64,000 bases of DNA from Streptomyces seoulensis (lineage in GTDB: Bacteria; Actinomycetota; Actinomycetes; Streptomycetales; Streptomycetaceae), in contig NZ_AP025667.1 of assembly GCF_022846655.1 (NCBI RefSeq), positions 5,431,001 through 5,495,000 on the forward strand, read 5' to 3'. A program made the translations under genes and the position numbers. Shown one piece after another: positions 1-11,171 of the stretch. The notes beneath the pieces were generated by a model. The model was not told the DNA's origin and did no database searches. It saw only the letters and a program-made list of their open reading frames with translations. The first letter of the stretch is position 1. Each line of letters starts with the position of its first letter.

Positions 1-155
1 AACTTGTCGTACGAGGCACGGATGCCGTCGAGACCCCGCTTGAGCGCCTCGTCGGTGACGTCGCGCAGGACCACGTCCCAGCCCGCCTGCGCGGCGACCT
101 GGGCGATGCCGGACCCCATGAGACCGGCCCCGATGACGGCGAGCTTCCCTGCCAC
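1..155 (-). CDS. 3-hydroxyacyl-CoA (3-hydroxybutyryl-CoA) dehydrogenase, N-terminal part
   Basis: Only the first 51 codons are in the window; the gene continues past position 1. Read from a GTG at 155, the product begins [20 protein letters not shown], the GxGxxG nucleotide-binding loop of the NAD-dependent 3-hydroxyacyl-CoA dehydrogenase family, which oxidises 3-hydroxyacyl-CoA to 3-ketoacyl-CoA in fatty-acid or butyrate-type metabolism. A GGGGAG ribosome-binding site lies just upstream of the GTG, which supports this start. The Streptomyces gene in this position is usually called hbdA. Family call is firm; substrate is not shown by the fragment. Confidence 0.85.
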   Translation of the reverse strand, partial: MAGKLAVIGAGLMGSGIAQVAAQAGWDVVLRDVTDEALKRGLDGIRASYDK

Positions 156-406
156 TCCGACTCCCCTTACGCGCTGTTTATGGTTCCTCTCGGCGGACAT
201 TAGCGCTCCGTCGCGGTCGTGAGGACCGTAAGTAACGCGTGTCACGGTCTCAGGGCGTGAGACACCCGTCACGTCGTCGGCGGAGGATCAGTTCGGCCCC
301 GGGGCCGCGCAGTTGAGGAACTCCTCGTACAACCGTTGTCCATGGACAGGGGTCTGGACAGGCGCTCGGACGACGACCCCGTCGCCCGGCTGCCCGAAGG
401 AGCCCC

Positions 407-2068
407 GTGCTGCGACCCATGCCCCGACACGCCCTCAGGGCGGGTTCCACCGCCGTCGCGGTGGGACTGCTGACCCTGGGCGCGACGCCCGTCGGCCATG
501 CCGACGAGGTCCCGGAGACGCTGAAGTTCTCCGACTACGACAAGACGGTGGAGGTGAAGCCGTACACCGACTACGACTACACCGGCGCGCTCGCCACGTC
601 GGCCGTGAACACCGGTGCACAGCCGTTGAAGGACTTCACGGTCACGATCGACGCCTCCGCCTTCAAGGGCCAGTTGAGTCTGTCGGCGTCCGACACCCCG
701 ACGCCCTGCGTCAGCAGGAGCGAGTCGGTCCTCGTGTGCGACAGCGAGAAGCTCGACAACGGCCGACCGGTCCCGCCGGGTGGCCATATGCAGGGGATCG
801 ACTTCCGGCTCCGGACACTGGCGGCCGCGCGTCCCGGCTTCTCGGGACAGATCCGGATCTCGGCCGAGAAGAACGGAGCGGTGATCGGAAAGACCGAGAT
901 CAAGGCGGCGGTGGCCGACATCGGCCCGATCACGGACCGCCAGGGGCAGGGCGTCTCCGGTGTGAAGCCCGGCGCGGTGCTGGGCACGACGGCCGGCTTC
1001 ACGCAGTACAGCGCCCGCGGGCTCGACGGCGTCTACGTCCGCGCCTCACTCAGTCCGGGCCTGTCCTTCACCAAGGAGTTCAGCAACTGCGAGTACGGCG
1101 ACGAGGGCTACGGCAGCGGAGCGCTCTGCTACGTCGAGACCCCGGTCGAACCGGGCCACGCCTACGACGTCGGCAGTTTCCCCTTCAAGGTCGACGGCAC
1201 CGCGCTGGCCGAGGGGTGGGTCGTCACCGTGAGCGCGGAGCGCCCCTCCTACCCGGAGCTTTCCCACAGCCACCGTGGCGACGGCCCCCGACTTAACCTC
1301 GGCGAAAGGCCCTCGGGACCAGGCATACTCCAGCGCGGTGGAGCCTCCGCAAGCGTCCAGGCCGACAACACACTCGACCTCCAGGTGCTGGGCACCACCG
1401 TCGACGGCAAGGCGGGACAGGTGGTGCGGGCGAAGCTCGGCGTACGGAACAACGGGGCCGCCGTCGTCAGGCAGTGGTACGGGAGCGACCGGGGAGACGA
1501 CCCCGGCACCATCGTCCAGGTCACCGTTCCCGCGGGCACGACGGCTGTCGATGTCCCCGAACGGTGCAAGGCGACGGGCGAGTCCGGGGCCCAGGTCTAC
1601 TGGTGCTATCAGGACTTGGACGACACCTGGTTCGAGGTCGGTCAGCTCACGCCGTACGACTTCGGCCTGCGCATCGACAAGCCCTCCGCCCTCGCACCCG
1701 GCTCGGTGAAGCTGACGCGGCCGAAGAGCGACGACAACAACAAGAACAACACCGCCGCGATCACCGTCACCGTGGACGGCAAGCTGGGCGACGGCTCCAG
1801 CCCCGCCCCGGGCGGCAGCGGCTCCACGGGCGGATCGACCGGCGGCTCGGGCTCCACCGGCGGCACCGGCTCCCCGACCGGCGGCCAGGACTCCGCGGGC
1901 ACGTCCGCCGGGGGCGGTGCCGGAACCCCGGCTCCGGACCACGCCCCGCAGGGCTCCATGGCCTCCACCGGCGCGGGCCCGCTCGCCTGGTACGCGGCCG
2001 GCGCGGCTGCCGTCCTGACCGTCGGCGCCGCGCTGTTCGTCGCCGCCCGCCGCCGCAGGACGAGCTGA
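407..2068 (+). CDS. Exported surface protein with LAXTG-like sorting signal
   Basis: This 553-residue protein starts with an export signal (MPRHALRAGS, then a hydrophobic run ending GHADE), so it is predicted to leave the cell. The body is a long beta-rich stretch without a domain I can name. A Gly/Ser/Thr-rich linker (about residues 465-515) precedes a C-terminus of MASTG, a hydrophobic helix and the tail ARRRRTS, the layout of a sortase substrate; MASTG is a variant of the Streptomyces LAXTG signal. The GTG at 407 has an AAGGAG four bases upstream; the ATG at 419 is the alternative start. It stands alone, read away from the preceding gene. Function unknown. Confidence 0.75.
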   Translation: MLRPMPRHALRAGSTAVAVGLLTLGATPVGHADEVPETLKFSDYDKTVEVKPYTDYDYTGALATSAVNTGAQPLKDFTVTIDASAFKGQLSLSASDTPTPCVSRSESVLVCDSEKLDNGRPVPPGGHMQGIDFRLRTLAAARPGFSGQIRISAEKNGAVIGKTEIKAAVADIGPITDRQGQGVSGVKPGAVLGTTAGFTQYSARGLDGVYVRASLSPGLSFTKEFSNCEYGDEGYGSGALCYVETPVEPGHAYDVGSFPFKVDGTALAEGWVVTVSAERPSYPELSHSHRGDGPRLNLGERPSGPGILQRGGASASVQADNTLDLQVLGTTVDGKAGQVVRAKLGVRNNGAAVVRQWYGSDRGDDPGTIVQVTVPAGTTAVDVPERCKATGESGAQVYWCYQDLDDTWFEVGQLTPYDFGLRIDKPSALAPGSVKLTRPKSDDNNKNNTAAITVTVDGKLGDGSSPAPGGSGSTGGSTGGSGSTGGTGSPTGGQDSAGTSAGGGAGTPAPDHAPQGSMASTGAGPLAWYAAGAAAVLTVGAALFVAARRRRTS

Positions 2069-2106
2069 GCCGCAGGTCAGTCTGGTCCGCACGGCCGGCG
2101 CGTCAC

Positions 2107-2112
2107 TACGCT
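2107..2112 (+). promoter_or_regulatory. -10 element (TACGCT) of a probable leaderless promoter
   Basis: TACGCT lies six bases before the ATG of the adenosyltransferase gene and no Shine-Dalgarno sequence is present between them. In Streptomyces a TANNNT hexamer 6-8 bases before the start codon is the usual mark of a leaderless transcript. Inferred from sequence only. Confidence 0.5.
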
Positions 2113-2118
2113 GGCCGT

Positions 2119-2691
2119 ATGGTCAATCTGACGCGCATCTACACCAGGACCGGCGACCAGGGCACCACCGCCCTCGGCGACATGAGCCGGACCGCCAAGA
2201 CCGACCTGAGGATCTCCGCGTACGCGGACGCCAACGAGGCGAACGCGGTGATCGGCACCGCCGTCGCGCTGGGCGGGCTGGCGGAGGAGGTCGTCACGGT
2301 GCTCACCCGGGTGCAGAACGACCTGTTCGACGTGGGCGCCGATCTGTCCACCCCGGTGGTCCAGGCCCCGGCGTATCCCCCGCTGCGGGTCGAGCAGTTC
2401 TACGTGGACCGTCTGGAGGCGGACTGCGACCGGTTCAACGAGCGGCTGGAGAAGCTGCGTTCGTTCATCCTGCCCGGCGGCACCCCCGGCGCGGCCCTGC
2501 TGCACCAGGCGTGCACGGTGGTCCGCCGGGCCGAACGCTCCACCTGGGCCGCGCTGGAGGCGCACGGCGAGACGATGAACCCGCTCACCGCGACCTACCT
2601 CAACCGCCTCTCCGACCTCCTGTTCATCCTGGCCCGCACGGCGAACAAGGAGACCGGGGACGTGCTGTGGGTGCCGGGCGGGGAGCGCTAG
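2119..2691 (+). CDS. PduO-type ATP:cob(I)alamin adenosyltransferase
   Basis: The 190-residue protein transfers the adenosyl group of ATP to cob(I)alamin to give coenzyme B12. It carries the family's N-terminal loop TRTGDQGTTALGD (residues 8-20) and the later VVRRAERS segment that contributes the conserved Arg/Glu pair. The middle motif, usually close to AYGxVDELN, reads AYADANEAN here, a difference I believe is common in actinobacteria. Length is typical of PduO proteins. The start is the ATG directly after a -10-like TACGCT, so translation is probably leaderless. No cobalamin biosynthesis genes are adjacent; it is transcribed alone. Confidence 0.9.
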   Translation: MVNLTRIYTRTGDQGTTALGDMSRTAKTDLRISAYADANEANAVIGTAVALGGLAEEVVTVLTRVQNDLFDVGADLSTPVVQAPAYPPLRVEQFYVDRLEADCDRFNERLEKLRSFILPGGTPGAALLHQACTVVRRAERSTWAALEAHGETMNPLTATYLNRLSDLLFILARTANKETGDVLWVPGGER

Positions 2692-2710
2692 GGACCGGCA
2701 CCCGGGGCCG

Positions 2711-2780
2711 CTAGGGCCTGTCCGGCGGATGGGCGTGCCAGACCCCGCGTCCGCGCCGTGATCCGCCGGACAGGCCCTAG
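2711..2780. repeat. 70-bp element with perfect 20-bp inverted ends
   Basis: The ends CTAGGGCCTGTCCGGCGGAT (2711-2730) and its exact reverse complement (2761-2780) enclose a 30-bp centre. Both ends carry CTAG. It lies between the convergent adenosyltransferase and lipoprotein genes, and the right arm supplies the lipoprotein's TAG stop codon (2777-2779). It could act as a bidirectional terminator, but it lacks a T-run, and the long perfect ends flanked by CTAG also suit a dispersed MITE-like intergenic repeat. Confidence 0.75.
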
Positions 2781-2980
2781 CGGTCCGCGTCGCTCGTGGC
2801 GTCGCTGTCGGCCGCGGCGGCCGCCGACTCCGCCGCGTCCACCTTCTGCTTCATGTCCGCGTACCCGGAAGGGGTCGCGGTGCCGGCCGGGGCGGCCGCC
2901 TTGTCGTGGCCGCAGGCCGTGGTGAGGACCGCGAGCACGGCGAGGGCCATGGCGGCCGCCGCGCGCCTGGTGCCGCGCAT
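2777..2980 (-). CDS. Small lipoprotein of unknown function
   Basis: A 67-residue product with a twin-arginine-like basic start (MRGTRR), a hydrophobic segment and a lipobox VLTTAC, giving a mature lipoprotein of about 40 residues rich in Ala, Asp and Ser. Its ATG overlaps the TGA of the preceding gene (sequence TGATG), so the two are probably translationally coupled. The stop codon lies inside the inverted repeat at 2761-2780, so the current C-terminus may have been set by insertion of that element. I recognise no family. Confidence 0.7.
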   Translation of the reverse strand: MRGTRRAAAAMALAVLAVLTTACGHDKAAAPAGTATPSGYADMKQKVDAAESAAAAADSDATSDADR

Positions 2981-3384
2981 CACTCGGCCGCCTTGCCGCC
3001 GTCGTTCTTCGCGCACCAGGTCTTGACCCCGGCGAGGTCCTTCTGCCGCTGCTCCAGGGTCTTCTTCAGCGACTCGCGGTGGTCGAGGCGGCCCTGGAGG
3101 AAGGTGGCGATCTCGGTGTGGCCCGCCTTCTTAGCGTTGTCCACGCGCTGCTGGAGCCGGGCCAGGGAACCGCGCCGGGCCTTGCCCGCGTCGAGCCGCT
3201 TCAGGGCGCGGTCGATCCGGTGGTCGATCTTCGGCGCCCGCTGGCACAGCGCGTGCGCGCCGTCGCCGGCCGGCTCGGCGCCGGGCGTGGCGTCGGCGGC
3301 GGACGCGGCGCCGGCCGAGCCCGCCAGCACCGCCGCGGCCGCCAGGCCCGCGAGAAGGGTGCGGGTGCGTCGTCGTGCGTCCAT
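2980..3384 (-). CDS. Small secreted protein, helical, two cysteines
   Basis: The 134-residue product has a clear signal peptide (MDARRRTRTLLAGLAAAAVL, cleavage likely after SAASA). The mature part is highly charged and probably all-helical, with one cysteine near its start (ALCQRAPK) and one near its end (VKTWCAKN) that could form a disulfide. The ATG at 3384 follows a GGAG at a spacing of seven bases. It is coupled to the downstream lipoprotein gene and follows the ChiRS genes on the same strand after a 56-base gap. No named domain recognised. Confidence 0.7.
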   Translation of the reverse strand: MDARRRTRTLLAGLAAAAVLAGSAGAASAADATPGAEPAGDGAHALCQRAPKIDHRIDRALKRLDAGKARRGSLARLQQRVDNAKKAGHTEIATFLQGRLDHRESLKKTLEQRQKDLAGVKTWCAKNDGGKAAE

Positions 3385-3440
3385 GTGCGTCTCCGTCCAG
3401 GTCCGGGACGGGCCGTGGTGCCCGTCCGTCGCCCGGAAGG

Positions 3441-4910
3441 CTAGGAGGCGTCTTTGGGGAAACTCTGTGACCGGTTCGTCCCGGCCGCGGGCCCGCCGGA
3501 CGCCGCGGTGCCGATCAGCCAGTCCCGCCGTCCCGGCATGCCGGTGCCGTCCAGCGGCAGGCGCACCTCGAAGCGGGCACCGGCGCCGTGCGGGCCGTCG
3601 GTGACGCCGACGGTGCCCCGGTGCAGCGCCGCCTGCTGGGCGACGAGCGTGAGTCCGAGGCCGGAGCCGGTGCTGTCCGGGCCCCGCTGGAACCGCTCGA
3701 AGAGCCGCTGCCGGGACTCGGGCGGTATGCCGGGCCCCTGGTCGGCCACCACGACGAGCGCCTCCTGACCGGCCCGCCGCACCTCCACCCGTATCCGCGC
3801 GGCGCCCGCCGGATCGCGGCCGTGGGCGAGCGCGTTGGCCAGCAGGTTGTCCAGCAGCAGCCGCAGCCCCGGCTCCCAGCCGGGCACGGTGAGCCCCGTT
3901 TCCGCGTCCAGGGCGATGTCGGCGCCCCGGTCCCGGCGCCGTACCTCGGCCACGGCGGTGTCCGCGAGGTCCGCCAGGTCCACGGCGTCGAAGGTCTCGG
4001 CCTCCACCAGGTCGCCGCGCCCCAGCTCCCGGAGCATCACCAGCAGGTGCTGCAGCCGGGCGTGTTCGAGGCGCAGGTCGGCCAGTGCCTCGTCCCGGTC
4101 CGCGTCGGGCAGGCCGGGAAGGCCGAGGACGTCGAGGTTGGTGCCCATGCTCATCAGCGGGGTGCGCAGTTCGTGCGCGGCGGCCGAGGAGAAGGAACGG
4201 GCGGTGTCGAGCGCCTCGGCGGTGCGCGCGGCCTGTTCGTCGTAGCGGGCGAGGACGGTGCGCAGGGTGGAGCTGAGTTCGTCGACCTCGGTGACGCCGG
4301 TCCGCTCCGGTTCCAGCCGCACGCCGCTGGTGCGCGGGTCGAGACCGGCGGTGCGCCGGGTGAGGCGGCGCAGCGGGGCGCTCACGCCGCCTGCCAGCGC
4401 CCAGGCGAGCACACCGGAGGCGGGCGCGGCCAGCAGCGCGGTGAACACCACCCGGCGCCGCACCAGCAGCACCTGGGCCCGGTCGGCGGTGTCGGGGGCG
4501 AAGACCCACAGGGTGCCGCCGCGCACCGGCCGGGCCAGCCCGCGCCAGCTCCGGGCGCCGTCGCGGACGGTGACCGGCCCGGCGGCCCGCTCGGGCAGCC
4601 GCGCCGAGGGGCCGGGCTGGGGACCGCCGCTGAAGACGCCGTCCGGCCCCTGGACGCGTACGCCGACGTCGAGGGCGGCGCTGAACAGTTGCCGCTCGCG
4701 CAGGTCGGCGGCCCTGGGGCGGTTGCCCGCCGAGGCGCGCAGCAGGGCGCGGGCGTCCGGGGCGATGGCGGCGGCGCGTTGGCGCAGATGCTGGTCGCCG
4801 GCCCGGTGCAGGTCGCGCGCGACCAGGTGCGTCAGCAGCCAGCCGGAGGCCAGCACCAGCAGCGGGACGGTGCAGCCGACGGCGAGGCCGACACGGGTGG
4901 AGAGCCTCAT
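3441..4910 (-). CDS. chiS: Sensor histidine kinase ChiS-type
   Basis: A 489-residue membrane kinase. Two transmembrane segments (about residues 8-30 and 152-176) flank an extracytoplasmic region; then come a HAMP-like stretch, the dimerisation/phosphoacceptor motif AAAHELRTPL with His246, an N-box (LLLDNLLANALAHG), a G1 box (VADQGPGIPPE) and a G2 box (GSGLGLTLVAQ). Its ATG overlaps the TGA of the response-regulator gene by four bases, so the pair is co-translated. In S. coelicolor the pair next to chiC is ChiS/ChiR, which controls that chitinase gene; the symbol is assigned from this context, not from a search. Confidence 0.85.
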   Translation of the reverse strand: MRLSTRVGLAVGCTVPLLVLASGWLLTHLVARDLHRAGDQHLRQRAAAIAPDARALLRASAGNRPRAADLRERQLFSAALDVGVRVQGPDGVFSGGPQPGPSARLPERAAGPVTVRDGARSWRGLARPVRGGTLWVFAPDTADRAQVLLVRRRVVFTALLAAPASGVLAWALAGGVSAPLRRLTRRTAGLDPRTSGVRLEPERTGVTEVDELSSTLRTVLARYDEQAARTAEALDTARSFSSAAAHELRTPLMSMGTNLDVLGLPGLPDADRDEALADLRLEHARLQHLLVMLRELGRGDLVEAETFDAVDLADLADTAVAEVRRRDRGADIALDAETGLTVPGWEPGLRLLLDNLLANALAHGRDPAGAARIRVEVRRAGQEALVVVADQGPGIPPESRQRLFERFQRGPDSTGSGLGLTLVAQQAALHRGTVGVTDGPHGAGARFEVRLPLDGTGMPGRRDWLIGTAASGGPAAGTNRSQSFPKDAS

Positions 4911-5602
4911 GACGCGTCCCGGAACACGAAGCCGACCCCGCGCACGGTGTGGACCAGCCGGGGGGCTCCGTCGGCCTCCAGTTTCCGGCGCAGATAGCTG
5001 ACGAAGGTGTCGACGGCGTCGGTGCGCACCTCGAAGTCGTAGCCCCAGACGCGTTCGAGGAGCTGATCGCGGGTGAGGACGAGCCCGGCGTTGCGCATCA
5101 GCACCTCCAGGAGCTGGAACTCGCGCCGGGTCAGGTCGAGTACGCGTCCGTCGCGCAGGGCGGTGCGGGCGCCGGGGTCGATCTCGATCCCGGCCTCGCG
5201 CAGCACCTCGCGCCCGGTGGGCGGGCTGCGGCGCAGCAGGGCGCGGAGCCGGAGTACGAGTTCCTGGAGGGCGAAGGGCTTGACGAGGTAGTCGTCGCCG
5301 CCCGCCTGGAGCCCGGCGATCCGGTCGGCGCTCTCGTCCAGCGCGGAGAGCATCAGCACGGGCAGCTCGCGGCCCTCGGCACGGAGCCGGGTGCACACCT
5401 GGATGCCGCTGAGGCCGGGCATCGACACGTCGAGCACCAGCACGTCCGGCGGCTCCTGCCCGATGGCGGCGAGCGCCCCGGTGCCGTCGGCGGCGGTGCG
5501 CACCGTGAAGCCGTTCAGCCTGAGGCCACGCTCCAGGGAGCGGCGGATCGCCGCGTCGTCGTCCACGACCAGGACAGTTCCGGAACTCCGCGAGTCACCC
5601 AT
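4907..5602 (-). CDS. chiR: OmpR-family response regulator ChiR-type
   Basis: A 231-residue regulator: a receiver domain with the acidic pocket VVDDD (12-16), phosphoacceptor Asp58 (VLVLDVSMPG) and Lys108 (DDYLVKPF), then a winged-helix DNA-binding domain with the typical end TVRGVGFVF. It is the first gene of the kinase operon and is divergent from chiC across about 240 bp, so it is well placed to act on the intervening promoter. Named by analogy with S. coelicolor ChiR, which activates chiC. Confidence 0.87.
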   Translation of the reverse strand: MGDSRSSGTVLVVDDDAAIRRSLERGLRLNGFTVRTAADGTGALAAIGQEPPDVLVLDVSMPGLSGIQVCTRLRAEGRELPVLMLSALDESADRIAGLQAGGDDYLVKPFALQELVLRLRALLRRSPPTGREVLREAGIEIDPGARTALRDGRVLDLTRREFQLLEVLMRNAGLVLTRDQLLERVWGYDFEVRTDAVDTFVSYLRRKLEADGAPRLVHTVRGVGFVFRDAS

Positions 5603-5719
5603 GAGCAGTCACGATACGGCGCCCCGCCGACCCCCGGCAGGCACCCGCATCACCCCACCGGGCCTCTCAAACCACAGCAACCACAGGGGAGTTGAGGTTA
5701 AGTCGAATTGCGGAACAAA

Positions 5720-5752
5720 TGGTCCAGACCTATTGACCGCTGGTCCAGACCT
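5720..5752 (+). promoter_or_regulatory. Chitinase promoter direct repeats (dre-like)
   Basis: Two perfect copies of TGGTCCAGACCT lie at 5720-5731 and 5741-5752, with 21 bp between their starts, about two helical turns. Paired 12-bp repeats of this kind are the known inducer-response element of Streptomyces chitinase genes. Each is also an imperfect palindrome close to the DasR site core TGGTCTAGACCA. The second copy ends 86 bases before the chiC ATG, so the repeats probably overlap the promoter. Confidence 0.85.
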
Positions 5753-5838
5753 TTCTATTCTCGCGGCAGCATGGGCGTGAAGGCTCAGTCATGCCCCCCA
5801 TGCCCCCTGAATTCCCCCCGACATCGAGGGAGGCGCAC

Positions 5839-7665
<1,827 letters not shown>

Positions 7666-7687
7666 ACAAGTTCGGGGGGCCTAGCCC

Positions 7688-8134
7688 CTAAGCGACGTTG
7701 ACGCGCTGTCCGGGCGGGGCTGCTTCCAGCCACGCGAGAAATCCGGTCAGCGCGTCTTCGCTCATGGCGAGTTCGAGGCGGACGCCCTGGTGGACGCAGG
7801 CGAGGATCACCGCGTCGGACAGCAGCGCCAGCTCCTCCTCGCCCTCGGGCAGCCGGCGTCCGGCCACCTCGATGCGGGAGCGCTCCAGGACCCGGCGCGG
7901 GCGCAGGGCGTAGGAGAAGACCCGGAACCACTCGATGCGGTCGCCGTTGTAGCGGGCGACGCCGTAGCTCCAGCCCTTGCCGTTCACGTCCGACTGCTCG
8001 GCCACGTCCCAGCGCAGCGAACAGTCGAAGGTGCCGCCGGACCGCTGGATGAGCCTGCGGCGCAGGCCGAACAGGAACAGACCCACCACCACGAGCGCGA
8101 CCACGATTCCGCACACAGTCAGAGCGAGGACCAT
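7688..8134 (-). CDS. DUF2550-family membrane-anchored protein
   Basis: About 148 residues: one N-terminal transmembrane segment (MVLALTVCGIVVALVVVGLF), then a cytoplasmic domain with the pattern typical of the actinobacterial DUF2550 proteins found immediately after the atp operon. Function unknown. The ATG at 8134 is nine bases after AGGAGG; an in-frame GTG at 8140 is only three bases from it and less likely. It follows atpC on the same strand with a gap of about 170 bases. It is convergent with chiC, with a short GGGGC/GCCCC hairpin between the stops. Confidence 0.75.
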   Translation of the reverse strand: MVLALTVCGIVVALVVVGLFLFGLRRRLIQRSGGTFDCSLRWDVAEQSDVNGKGWSYGVARYNGDRIEWFRVFSYALRPRRVLERSRIEVAGRRLPEGEEELALLSDAVILACVHQGVRLELAMSEDALTGFLAWLEAAPPGQRVNVA

Positions 8135-8306
8135 CGACACCGACCTCCTCGTCTCCCAGTAGTGGAACTGCTTTCGGCTCAGGGTAATGAAACCGCAGAG
8201 CCAGGTAATGGAACCGGAAAAACACCCGGATTCACCTCAGCCGCGACCGGCACCGGAATGTTCCGGGCCGGCCGCGGCTGAATGATGGGTCACACGGCGC
8301 GGTGGA

Positions 8307-8684
8307 TCAGCGCGCGGCGGTCGCCGCCCGCAGACGGACGTCGGCACGGCGCTGGGCGTCCGCGTCCTCCTCCGCCTTCGCACGCTCCAGCTCGCGCTCG
8401 GCGCGCTGGACGTCGATCTCCTCCGCCAGCTCGGCGATCTCGGCCAGCAGCGACAGCTTGTTGTCGGCGAACGAGATGAACCCGCCGTGCACCGCGGCGA
8501 CGACGGTCCCGCCGTCGCTGGTGCGGATGGTCACCGGGCCCGACTCCAGCACACCGAGCAGCGGCTGGTGACCGGGCATGACGCCGATGTCGCCGGACGT
8601 GGTGCGCGCGACGACCAGGGTGGCCTCGCCGGACCAGACCTGGCGGTCGGCGGCGACCAGCTCGACGTGCAGCTCAGCAGCCAA
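8307..8684 (-). CDS. atpC: ATP synthase epsilon subunit
   Basis: The 125-residue epsilon subunit of F1: an N-terminal beta-sandwich (MAAELHVELVAADRQVWSGE onward, with the GDIGVMPGHQPL segment) and a C-terminal helical hairpin rich in Ala, Glu and Arg. It couples the central stalk to the c-ring and can inhibit ATP hydrolysis. It is the last gene of the atp operon, separated from atpD by 111 bases that contain a strong hairpin, so its expression may be set separately from that of atpD. Confidence 0.95.
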   Translation of the reverse strand: MAAELHVELVAADRQVWSGEATLVVARTTSGDIGVMPGHQPLLGVLESGPVTIRTSDGGTVVAAVHGGFISFADNKLSLLAEIAELAEEIDVQRAERELERAKAEEDADAQRRADVRLRAATAAR

Positions 8685-8754
8685 GGTTGGCTCCTCGGAT
8701 CACCACCCGGCGGTTGTGCCGGGTGTCGGGGTCAATTCTAGTAGGCGTGGCCGA

Positions 8755-8777
8755 GGGGGCGGGACGGGCCCGCCCCC
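8755..8777 (-). promoter_or_regulatory. Intercistronic hairpin between atpD and atpC
   Basis: GGGGGCGGG (8755-8763) pairs perfectly with CCCGCCCCC (8769-8777) across a five-base loop, beginning 18 bases after the atpD stop. There is no U-run, so it may be a partial terminator, an RNA-stability element or a processing site that lowers atpC output relative to atpD. Inferred. Confidence 0.5.
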
Positions 8778-8795
8778 TGGCCAGGAGCGCGGGTG

Positions 8796-10232
<1,437 letters not shown>

Positions 10233-11150
10233 TTATCGGTCACTCCCCGCGGTCGCGTCGGCCAGGGCGCTGGCGCCACCGACGATCTCGCTGATTTCCT
10301 GGGTGATTTCGGCCTGGCGGGCCGCGTTGGCAAGACGGGAGAGCGTGTTGATCAGCTCGCCCGCGTTGTCGGTGGCCGACTTCATCGCACGCCGCGTGGC
10401 GGCGTGCTTCGAAGCGGCCGACTGGAGCATCGCGTTGTAGATACGGCTCTCCACGTACCGCGGCAGGAGGGCGTCGAGGACGTCCTCCGCCGAGGGCTCG
10501 AAGTCGTACAGCGGGAGGATCTCACCGTCGCCGGTGTTCTCCTCCGCGACCTCGTCGAGGCTCAGCGGCAGCAGTCGCTGGGCGACCGCCGTCTGCGTCA
10601 TCATCGACACGAACTCCGTGAAGACGATGTAGAGCTCGTCCACGCCGCCGTCCGCGTCGGGCGTCTCGATGGCCTCGATCAGGGGCGCCGCGACCTTCTT
10701 GGCGTCCGCGTACGTCGGCTCGTCGGTGAAGCCCGTCCACGACTCCGCGACCTTGCGCTCACGGAAGTTGTAGTGCGCGACACCGCGGCGGCCGACGATG
10801 AACGTCTCCACCTGCTTGCCCTCGCGCTCGAGGCGCTCGGTGAGCTGCTCGCCCGCCTTGATGGCGTTGGAGTTGAAGGCGCCGGCCAGACCGCGGTCGC
10901 TCGTGAGGAGCAGGACCGCGGCACGGGTCGGGTTCTCGGCCTCCGTGGTGAGCGGGTGCTTGGTGTTCGACCCGGTGGCGACCGCCTTGACCGCGCGGGT
11001 CAGCTCGTCCGCGTACGGCTTGGAGGCCGCCACCTTGCGCTGCGCCTTGACGACACGCGAGGCGGCGATCATCTCCATCGCCTTGGTGATCTTCTTGGTC
11101 GCGGTGACGGATCGGATGCGACGCTTGTAGACCCGGAGCTGGGCTCCCAT
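10233..11150 (-). CDS. atpG: ATP synthase gamma subunit
   Basis: The 305-residue rotor shaft of F1. The N-terminal coiled-coil helix ([20 protein letters not shown]) and the C-terminal helix ([19 protein letters not shown]) are both present, as is the [11 protein letters not shown] segment. It includes a loop of extra residues around 190-215 ([20 protein letters not shown]), of a kind seen in actinobacterial gamma subunits. It sits between atpA and atpD with a 21-base gap upstream. Confidence 0.96.
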   Translation of the reverse strand: MGAQLRVYKRRIRSVTATKKITKAMEMIAASRVVKAQRKVAASKPYADELTRAVKAVATGSNTKHPLTTEAENPTRAAVLLLTSDRGLAGAFNSNAIKAGEQLTERLEREGKQVETFIVGRRGVAHYNFRERKVAESWTGFTDEPTYADAKKVAAPLIEAIETPDADGGVDELYIVFTEFVSMMTQTAVAQRLLPLSLDEVAEENTGDGEILPLYDFEPSAEDVLDALLPRYVESRIYNAMLQSAASKHAATRRAMKSATDNAGELINTLSRLANAARQAEITQEISEIVGGASALADATAGSDR

Positions 11151-11171
11151 GAGTCAGGTCCCTTCCTTACG

